In this document: positions 1 through 5,075 of the stretch, in pieces | Layout of the letters: every line of letters starts with the position of its first letter | Numbering within the stretch: the stretch's first letter is position 1 | Program-made: the position numbers and the translations under genes | The notes under the pieces: generated by a model | Databases searched by the model: none | What the model was told of the DNA's origin: nothing | The model's input: the letters and a program-made list of their open reading frames with translations, nothing else | Assembly: GCA_016206745.1 (NCBI GenBank) | Contig: JACQQW010000036.1 | Location: 1-8,588, forward strand | Length of the DNA: 8,588 bases | Direction: 5' to 3' | Source: Candidatus Omnitrophota bacterium | GTDB lineage: Bacteria > Omnitrophota > Gorgyraeia > Zapsychrales > Fredricksoniimonadaceae

Positions 1-1
1 A

Positions 2-229
2 AATTTAATAGGCCAGTTGATTAAACTGCGCGATGACATAATTAAGAATGATCAAGAACGTGAAGAGATCATCGCCCAAAGGAGTGTTTTGTTGGCCAAG
101 GGGAGCATTATTTATATCGGCGCGCTGCACGCCGTCCCCCTTCAAAAAATTTTAGAAGAAAGATTTGGCATAAAAGCCGAAGTCTCATCCGGTGAAGACG
201 GGGCCATGGTGGCCGGCGAGCGGGATTGA
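2..229 (+). CDS. 3' portion of a gene of unknown function, cut by the window start, upstream of a frameshift
   Basis: The reading frame is open from base 2, so the gene begins outside the window. It runs about 75 codons to a TGA at 227-229. The visible protein is mostly charged helix (KLRDDIIKNDQEREEIIAQR) followed by a strand-like segment (KGSIIYIGALHAVPLQKILEERFG). The hydrophobic strand, the Gly-x-Leu-His and the following helix resemble a small alpha/beta unit, but I cannot assign a family. The stop appears premature: a second frame continues directly with a convincing C-terminal tail (see the next feature). One extra base between about 213 and 223 would explain the break, giving GAMVAG joined to SGIDFKPDK. 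Whether this is a real mutation or a sequence error cannot be told from the window. Confidence 0.6.
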   Translation, partial: NLIGQLIKLRDDIIKNDQEREEIIAQRSVLLAKGSIIYIGALHAVPLQKILEERFGIKAEVSSGEDGAMVAGERD

Positions 230-422
230 TTTCAAACCGGACAAGATCAATGTCCAGGTGCAGACCGGGCTAGGGCACAATAACGGCCGGGAGATTAAAT
301 TCAATATTGACCGCGCCATGTTGCAGCAATTGGACAATGCCCCTGGTTTTGAGCCGGTGGTCTTGGGCATTAGCCCCATGCCTGCACAGGCGCTGCCGGG
401 ATGGCTTGGACTTGGTCAATAA
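192..422 (+). CDS. C-terminal tail of the same frameshifted gene
   Basis: True coding in this frame probably begins near 216, with residues ASGIDFKPDKINVQVQTG, and ends at TAA 420-422. The tail contains EIKFNIDRAMLQQLDNAPGF and an ISPMP stretch and ends in a short hydrophobic WLGLG. From memory, a very similar terminal pattern (a Gly-Ile-Asp start, an IKF-[NH]-I-D-x-AMLQQL-x-NAPGF core and an I-x-P-[ML] end) recurs at the ends of long Omnitrophota proteins. That supports both the taxonomic guess and the idea that this is the continuation of the upstream fragment, not a separate gene. The nominal GTG at 192 has no ribosome binding site and lies inside the first fragment. No function is assigned. 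Confidence 0.5.
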   Translation: MKTGPWWPASGIDFKPDKINVQVQTGLGHNNGREIKFNIDRAMLQQLDNAPGFEPVVLGISPMPAQALPGWLGLGQ

Positions 423-435
423 TGTCAAAAATCGG

Positions 436-464
436 TATACAGGAAGAAAATTTATTTGTATAAT
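436..464 (+). promoter_or_regulatory. candidate sigma-70 promoter for the glycoside hydrolase gene
   Basis: TATAAT at 459-464 matches the -10 consensus exactly. TATACA at 436-441 could serve as a -35 (4 of 6 matches to TTGACA) with a 17-bp spacer. A start of transcription 6-8 bases after the -10 would fall at about 470-472, only 3-5 bases before the ATG at 475. No Shine-Dalgarno sequence stands at normal distance, so the mRNA would be nearly leaderless. AT-rich DNA gives such matches by chance, so confidence is limited. Confidence 0.3.
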
Positions 465-474
465 CTTGCTCTTA

Positions 475-2805
475 ATGAGTATATTACGCGCATTTACTTC
501 AATTGTCGTTCTTTTATTCATGCCTCTGGGGCAAACCTGGGCGGCTGATCAACCTGTTTCAAATTCAGCTCAAACTTCTACTCCCTCCTCGTCTGAACTG
601 GTACGCTTGTCCTGGAAAGCCTCCAATGAAGGGGACATGGATGCCTTGTCCAAACTTTATGAGCAGATGTTGTCTGCCTATGGCCCCAAAGCCAAGGAGC
701 AGGCTTCCCAGTTAAATAGTTTTCCCGGCCGCGATCAAATCGAGAATTACCGCACCATGAACGATGTGGCCGTGGCCATGTTCATTAAAGCCGAAGCTTT
801 GATGCACCAGGGCAAAAATGAACTGGCCCTGGCTGTTTTTAACGAAGTCAGCAGCAAATACCCCTGGGCCCAGGCCTGGGATCCCAGCCGCGGGTCGTTT
901 TGGTCCATCAAAGAAAAATCCCAGGCCAGCATTAAAGTCATGAGCGGCGAGGACGAAGAGGCTGCCGCCGTAAAAGCCAAAGCTCCCAAGACCATTCCCA
1001 AAATCGTTTTGCCCGGCAAGGATCGGGTGGTTGATTACAGGAAATATGGGAAATTTTTAAACGAAGGCGCGAAGGATTACCATTACCAGATCGATGACCA
1101 AAGTCAATTAGCGGCGGCGGTCGGTGAGGGGATTTATCCAAATATTACGGGCATTTTTAAAAACCCCGGATACAAAAAAGCGCTTCAGGAAGGAAGGCTC
1201 AACGGCAGCCATTGGGACTTTGTCAACACCAATGACCTGGAAGCGGCCATTTATAAATGGACCATGGCCCAGGAACCCTGGGGCATACGGCTTTTTTATA
1301 TGGGGATTATTTTTGAAAAGGCCAAAATGTATCATGAGGCGATCAAAGCTTATCAGGCCCTTATTGTGCATTTTCCAAACACCATGGCGTGGACCTATTG
1401 GCAGACCCCCTGGTATCCGGGCCCGGCCGCCATTGCCCAGATCCGCAACATCATCCGCAAACACCCCGAACTAAAAATAGAATTTAAAGGGGCGAAAATA
1501 CATGTGCTCAATTCTTTTGACAATGACTCCAGCAATGACGTCATCACCACCACGCCAGGGGTGCTACGGGAGTTCAGCGACGAGGAATACGCCCGGTTAA
1601 AAGAACACCCTGTGGACATCAAAGGGCCCTTGGGTAAGCCGGTCAAAACATTGGGTAAGGGACGCGTTCGTTTGGTCAAATATAAAAACGGGCATTGGCA
1701 AATGTTAGTCAAGGGCAGACCTTTTATCATCAAAGGGATCACCTATAATCCTACCAAGATAGGGCAAAGCCCGGACAAGGGCACGGTGACCAATTGGATG
1801 GAATCGGATGAGAACCATAATGGGATCATCGATGCCCCTTATGAAGCCTGGCTGGATAAAAACCATAATAATCAACAGGACAGCGATGAACCCTCTGTCG
1901 GGGACTTCACCCTTATGAAAAACATGGGGGTCAATACTATCCGCCTTTATCATCACCCGATGAAGATCCATAAGCAATTTTTGCGGAAAATGTATAAAGA
2001 GCACGGATTTATGGTGCTCATGGGAGATTTTTTAGGGAAATACGCCATTGGTTCCGGTGCTTCTTGGGCGGATGGGACAGATTATGAAAATCCCGCGCAT
2101 CAGAAAAAGATGATGCAGACGGTCAAGGACATGGTGTTGGAGTTTAAGAATGAGCCTTATGTTTTGATGTGGTTGCTGGGCAATGAAAATAATTACGGGG
2201 TGGCTTCCAACGCGGATAAAAAGCCCGAAGCTTATTATAGATTCGTTAATCAGGTGGCAAAAATGATCAAAGTTTTGGATCCACATCATCCCGTTGCCAT
2301 TTGCAATGGGGACACCTTGTTTTTGGATAAATTCGCCGGCTTTGCCACGGACGTGGACGCGTATGGCGCCAATGTTTACCGTGGCAGTTATGGGTTCGGG
2401 TCATTTTGGCAGCAAGTGGCTGAGGCGGCGGACAGGCCGGCATTCATTACGGAATACGGCGCCCCTGCTTTTGGCGGGGCCATGATGACCTATGACGAAG
2501 CAAAACAGGCCCAGGCGGAGTATCATGAAGACAATTGGCTGGATATTTTTTACAATAGCGCCGGCTATATCGATGGAGCGGGCAATGCGATCGGCGGCGT
2601 GGCTTTTGAATGGATCGATGAATGGTGGAAAAATTATGAGCCCTCACGCCACGACACAAAGGCAGATGTCGTAGGTCCTTTCCCCGGCGGTTATTATTAT
2701 GAAGAGTGGTTTGGCCTGATGGGCCAGGGCGACGGCAAACACAGCCCCTTCCTGCGCGAGCCCAGAAAAGTCTACGACACCTACCAAAAGCTTTGGAAGA
2801 ATTAA
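475..2805 (+). CDS. secreted glycoside hydrolase, clan GH-A (GH2/GH5-like TIM barrel) with TPR-like N-terminal region
   Basis: I predict a 776-residue exported enzyme acting on a polysaccharide or glycoconjugate; the substrate is unknown. Residues 1-23 are a signal peptide (Arg5, hydrophobic core to about 18, Thr-Trp-Ala before Ala-Asp). Residues 90-140 and 265-330 contain TPR-like helix pairs (KAEALMHQGKNELALAVFNE; KMYHEAIKAYQALIVHFPNT). Next comes a beta-rich segment, GAKIHVLNSFDNDSSNDV (339-356). The catalytic barrel begins near 410 with GRPFIIKGITYNP. Glu571 in MWLLGNEN is the predicted acid/base and Glu660 in FITEYG the nucleophile, as in GH2 TIM-barrel domains. EWIDEWWK (712-719) and EEWFG (743-747) resemble late-barrel substrate-pocket motifs. 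Two EF-hand-like loops lie at 445-456 and 461-472. The reading frame stays open upstream of 475, but only the ATG at 475 gives a good signal peptide. It ends 33 bp from the converging MFS gene. The exact GH family is uncertain. Confidence 0.85.
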   Translation: MSILRAFTSIVVLLFMPLGQTWAADQPVSNSAQTSTPSSSELVRLSWKASNEGDMDALSKLYEQMLSAYGPKAKEQASQLNSFPGRDQIENYRTMNDVAVAMFIKAEALMHQGKNELALAVFNEVSSKYPWAQAWDPSRGSFWSIKEKSQASIKVMSGEDEEAAAVKAKAPKTIPKIVLPGKDRVVDYRKYGKFLNEGAKDYHYQIDDQSQLAAAVGEGIYPNITGIFKNPGYKKALQEGRLNGSHWDFVNTNDLEAAIYKWTMAQEPWGIRLFYMGIIFEKAKMYHEAIKAYQALIVHFPNTMAWTYWQTPWYPGPAAIAQIRNIIRKHPELKIEFKGAKIHVLNSFDNDSSNDVITTTPGVLREFSDEEYARLKEHPVDIKGPLGKPVKTLGKGRVRLVKYKNGHWQMLVKGRPFIIKGITYNPTKIGQSPDKGTVTNWMESDENHNGIIDAPYEAWLDKNHNNQQDSDEPSVGDFTLMKNMGVNTIRLYHHPMKIHKQFLRKMYKEHGFMVLMGDFLGKYAIGSGASWADGTDYENPAHQKKMMQTVKDMVLEFKNEPYVLMWLLGNENNYGVASNADKKPEAYYRFVNQVAKMIKVLDPHHPVAICNGDTLFLDKFAGFATDVDAYGANVYRGSYGFGSFWQQVAEAADRPAFITEYGAPAFGGAMMTYDEAKQAQAEYHEDNWLDIFYNSAGYIDGAGNAIGGVAFEWIDEWWKNYEPSRHDTKADVVGPFPGGYYYEEWFGLMGQGDGKHSPFLREPRKVYDTYQKLWKN

Positions 2806-2838
2806 TGCTCCTTCGCTAGATCTTCAGAAGAATTGTAA

Positions 2839-4053
2839 TTAGATTTTTTGTTCAAGGGTATGAGGATCAAAACGCAGACGCCTTAAGGCCGGTGCCAGCG
2901 TTGCGGTCAGGCCGACGATGGCCAAGGTTACCAATCCGCCTGCGGCCACGCAAGGGAGTGCCCCTATCCAGGCCGCCACCATCCCGCTTTCAAAAGCGCC
3001 GAGTTCATTGGAGGCGCAGATAAAAACCCAGTTGACCGCCGCGATGCGCCCGCGCATGTCATCAGGGGACAATAGCCGCACCATGGAACGGCGTATGATC
3101 ATGCTGACCCCGTCGAAAATCCCGCTCAACATCAATGCCGCCATGGACAACCAAAAGTTTTTAGAGAAGGCGAAAACAAGCATGCTGATGCCGAAACCGC
3201 CCACTGCCCATAGTAAATTACGCCCGGCGCGCGTCATGATCCTTGGCGCCTGATGCCCGGCCCAAACCATGATGGCAAGCGCCCCCAGGGAGGGCGCGGC
3301 ATTGAGCAGGCCCAACCCTTTGGCCCCGACGCGCAAAATGTCGGTGGCGTAGATGGGCAGGAGCGCAATGGCCCCTCCAAAAAGCACCGCAAAGAGGTCA
3401 AGGGCCATGGCCCCTGACAGGGCTTGATTGCCTAAAACAAAACGCCATCCCAGCCGGATGCTTTTAAACAAAGGTTCTTTGTTTTTAGGCATGAATTGAG
3501 GTTTGGGGGAAATGGCCAGGGTGCATATCAGCGAGGCCGCGAACCATGCGCCGATGACTGAATAGGAAATAATGGCGCCAAAGGCATCAAAGACAAACCC
3601 GATGACCGCGGGGCCGATGATTAAACAGCCGATCCAGGCGCTGCCGATCCAGGACGAGGCTTTGACGGCCAAATGCTGGGGGACCACCTGGGCCTCAAAG
3701 GCGGTGTTGGCGGGGTCCGCGAATCCGCGGGCGATCCCGGCGAAAAAGATCACCGTATAAAGACCGGGCAGGGAAGTTTGATGCCCCGAAGACAGGAAAG
3801 CCAGTCCCAAGGCGCACAAGCAGGAGGCGGTGCGGGTGATCAACAGGATGCGCCTGCGGTTGAAATGGTCTGCGGCATAACCGCCGACTAAGACCAATGA
3901 AATGGCCGGGACCGCTTCCACCAGCCCTAGTAATCCCAGGGACAGCGCGCTGTGGGTGATCTGGTAAATTTGAAAACCGATCACCACCGTCAAAGCACGG
4001 CTGGCCAATGTGAAAAATCCGATGGAACCTATAAAATAACGTATATCCAACAT
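2839..4053 (-). CDS. MFS transporter, 12-helix exporter type (MFS_3/EntS-like)
   Basis: This is an inner-membrane major facilitator protein of 404 residues from the ATG at 4053, or 413 from a TTG at 4080. Hydrophobic helices run through the whole length with a central cytoplasmic loop (about PKPQFMPKNKEPLFKSIRLG). Motif A of the family lies between helices 2 and 3, at about residues 57-71 (GGYAADHFNRRRILL). The second half carries the related MVRLLSPDDMRGR, as in MFS_3 members such as the enterobactin exporter EntS. The family suggests proton-driven efflux of a small molecule, but nothing here names the substrate. Neither start has a clear Shine-Dalgarno sequence; I prefer the ATG because it leaves a leader of about 40 nt after the candidate minus-strand -10. 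The gene is convergent with the hydrolase and divergent from the pilin genes. Confidence 0.88.
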   Translation of the reverse strand: MLDIRYFIGSIGFFTLASRALTVVIGFQIYQITHSALSLGLLGLVEAVPAISLVLVGGYAADHFNRRRILLITRTASCLCALGLAFLSSGHQTSLPGLYTVIFFAGIARGFADPANTAFEAQVVPQHLAVKASSWIGSAWIGCLIIGPAVIGFVFDAFGAIISYSVIGAWFAASLICTLAISPKPQFMPKNKEPLFKSIRLGWRFVLGNQALSGAMALDLFAVLFGGAIALLPIYATDILRVGAKGLGLLNAAPSLGALAIMVWAGHQAPRIMTRAGRNLLWAVGGFGISMLVFAFSKNFWLSMAALMLSGIFDGVSMIIRRSMVRLLSPDDMRGRIAAVNWVFICASNELGAFESGMVAAWIGALPCVAAGGLVTLAIVGLTATLAPALRRLRFDPHTLEQKI

Positions 4054-4098
4054 AGGGTTAGGATAGCGCTTCCCGGTCAATTGGTCGAGGATTAAATG

Positions 4099-4107
4099 TG
4101 TTATACT
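4099..4107 (+). promoter_or_regulatory. extended -10 promoter for the minor-pilin gene set
   Basis: TGT followed by TATACT (4102-4107) forms an extended -10 (TGn-TATACT), which can work with a poor -35. The nearest -35 candidate, TTGGTC at 4081-4086, has a short 15-bp spacer. Transcription would start at about 4113-4115, just inside the left edge of the perfect palindrome. This is the only plausible promoter I see for the rightward genes beginning at 4207. Confidence 0.45.
4100..4105 (-). promoter_or_regulatory. candidate -10 element for the MFS gene
   Basis: On the - strand this reads TATAAC, one mismatch from TATAAT. It lies upstream of both possible MFS starts and overlaps the -10 of the opposing promoter. 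No good -35 is visible at 16-18 bp; the palindrome at 4112-4139 occupies that place. If real, transcription would begin near 4093. Confidence 0.25.
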
Positions 4108-4111
4108 TAAA

Positions 4112-4139
4112 GCAGGGAATGGTCGCGACCATTCCCTGC
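4112..4139. repeat. perfect 28-bp palindrome, possible operator or 5'-end hairpin
   Basis: The left arm GCAGGGAATGGTCG (4112-4125) is followed without a gap by its exact reverse complement (4126-4139), centred on TCGCGA. A perfect 14+14 bp dyad is far beyond chance in 8.6 kb. It sits over the predicted rightward start site and immediately upstream of the candidate minus-strand -10. That suits an operator for a dimeric regulator controlling both divergent transcripts. Alternatively it could form a very stable hairpin at the 5' end of the pilin mRNA, or be a copy of a dispersed genomic repeat. There is no T-run on the right-hand side, so it is not an obvious terminator for rightward transcription. 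A short TTTAA follows it on the - strand. Confidence 0.75.
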
Positions 4140-4206
4140 CAAAGGAAGGAGGATAAATTCCTAAAGCTTCATTGCGGGACCAAAGGAATGTTTGTACAAT
4201 ACGGTT
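4139..4206 (+). promoter_or_regulatory. leader of the minor-pilin transcript with repeated CCAAAGGAA and two Shine-Dalgarno-like sites
   Basis: CCAAAGGAA occurs at 4139-4147 and again at 4180-4188. A strong AAGGAGGA (4146-4153) has no ATG, GTG or TTG at proper distance. The second repeat supplies AAAGGA (4182-4187), 4 nt before an in-frame TTG at 4192. ATTCCT at 4157-4162 is exactly complementary to AGGAAT at 4184-4189. Its TCCT part can instead pair with AGGA at 4150-4153, so two mutually exclusive small hairpins could cover either site. This is pattern reading; I know of no named RNA family that it matches. Confidence 0.3.
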
Positions 4207-4608
4207 ATGAACAACGTAAGGCCATTAAACGCTTTTACTTTGCCGGAACTGCTCTTGACCGCCGCTATTTTATCTTATTCCCTTTCCGTGGTCTTGGTGA
4301 CTTTTGTCAATAGCATTGCCCTTAATGAAGCCAGCCGGAATTTGACGACCGCGGTCAGCCACGCGAATTATGTTTTGGAAAATATCCGCAATACAACCTT
4401 TGCCAGTATTGCAACCAATGTCAGCAGCGGCACCTGGGATTGGAACGCATCGACGATCACGTCCCAGGGGCTGACGGCCTTAAATAACGAGTCCACGGCG
4501 GTAACGTCCTCGGGAACAAACCCTTTGGACGTGACGGTGGCGGTCAGTTGGAATGACCTCAATGGCCGCAACCGCAGCCGGGTCGTCAAGACGTCCATAA
4601 GCGGATGA
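4207..4608 (+). CDS. type IV pseudopilin / minor pilin, PilV/GspI-like
   Basis: I predict a 133-residue inner-membrane pseudopilin that joins a pilus or type II-like secretion filament after prepilin-peptidase processing. The N-terminus has the class III signal: a short basic leader, then AFTLPELL, with processing expected between Ala9 and Phe10 and the conserved Glu at +5 (Glu14). A hydrophobic helix follows to about residue 34. SHANYVLENIRNT (about 55-67) is typical of the PilV/GspI branch, and the end VTVAVSWNDLNGRNRSRV fits the usual terminal strand pair. The -1 residue is Ala instead of the usual Gly. ATG 4207 lacks a Shine-Dalgarno sequence. TTG 4192, with AAAGGA 4 nt upstream, would add five residues and is a serious alternative. 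The gene overlaps the next one by 4 bp (ATGA), which suggests translational coupling. Confidence 0.82.
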   Translation: MNNVRPLNAFTLPELLLTAAILSYSLSVVLVTFVNSIALNEASRNLTTAVSHANYVLENIRNTTFASIATNVSSGTWDWNASTITSQGLTALNNESTAVTSSGTNPLDVTVAVSWNDLNGRNRSRVVKTSISG

Positions 4609-5075
4609 TCAACAAAAATTTAAAAGGATACACGTTAGTTGAGGCCCTAATCAGCGTTTTGATCCTGTCGTTTATGCTCTTAGGGGTGTACGGGGTCCTG
4701 GCGACCGGGAACACCATCATTACCAATGACAATGCGCTTTTGGAAATGCAGCAGCAGGCGCGCAATGCCATGGATCGCATGGTGCGGGAAGTCAGGGAAT
4801 CCTCGACCCAGACCATCACGGTTGTCAGCGCCAGCAGCGACAAGATTTCATTTACCACCCCCAATGAAACCGGGATCCAGTATTATTTAAGCGGCACCAA
4901 TCTGGTGAGGGAATACCCATCCGGGACAATTGTCAAGGTCGCCAACAGCATTGCGTATTTGAAATTCACGCTTTCCGGGGTATTGTTGACGATCAGCGTG
5001 CGCGCGGACAAAACACTGTACACCAAGACCGTTTCATTTGCCCTGGCGGAGAATGTGAGGCTTAGAAATGAATAG
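4605..5075 (+). CDS. type IV pseudopilin / minor pilin, PilW/GspJ-like
   Basis: This is a 156-residue protein starting MINKNLKG-YTLVEALIS. Prepilin peptidase should cut after Gly8, leaving Tyr at +1 and Glu13 at +5, followed by a hydrophobic helix to about residue 34. The segment QARNAMDRMVREVRES (about 51-66) is the characteristic amphipathic continuation in PilW/GspJ-type proteins. The rest is predicted beta-sheet head domain (KISFTTPNE, IQYYLSGTNLVREYP). The start overlaps the preceding stop by 4 bp and has no Shine-Dalgarno sequence of its own, so translation is probably coupled. It would sit beside the PilV-like and PilX-like neighbours in a pilus-priming or tip complex. The PilW versus GspJ assignment is uncertain; membership in the pseudopilins is not. 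Confidence 0.85.
   Translation: MINKNLKGYTLVEALISVLILSFMLLGVYGVLATGNTIITNDNALLEMQQQARNAMDRMVREVRESSTQTITVVSASSDKISFTTPNETGIQYYLSGTNLVREYPSGTIVKVANSIAYLKFTLSGVLLTISVRADKTLYTKTVSFALAENVRLRNE

Noticed and set aside
221..232. Programmed +1 frameshift at the TGA of the first gene
   Set aside because: There is no slippery codon or internal Shine-Dalgarno sequence, and the better protein joint lies a few codons earlier; a plain indel fits better.
307..474. N-terminal extension of the hydrolase frame upstream of 475
   Set aside because: The extension overlaps the tail of the first gene, would place 56 residues before the signal peptide and looks like out-of-frame translation.
1108..1464. Long antisense frames inside the hydrolase gene
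   Set aside because: They mirror the strong coding signal on the other strand and have no start signals or recognisable domains.
4112..4206. Cyclic-di-GMP (GEMM) riboswitch before the pilin genes
   Set aside because: GGGACCAAAG at 4176-4185 faintly recalls the GGGACGCAAAG core, but the partner GCAAA segment, tetraloop stem and second stem are absent, and the space is too short.
4098..4313. A 71-codon frame across the divergent control region, starting with GTG at 4098
   Set aside because: It begins upstream of the predicted transcription start, translates the palindrome and overlaps the pseudopilin in another frame. It shows no family features.
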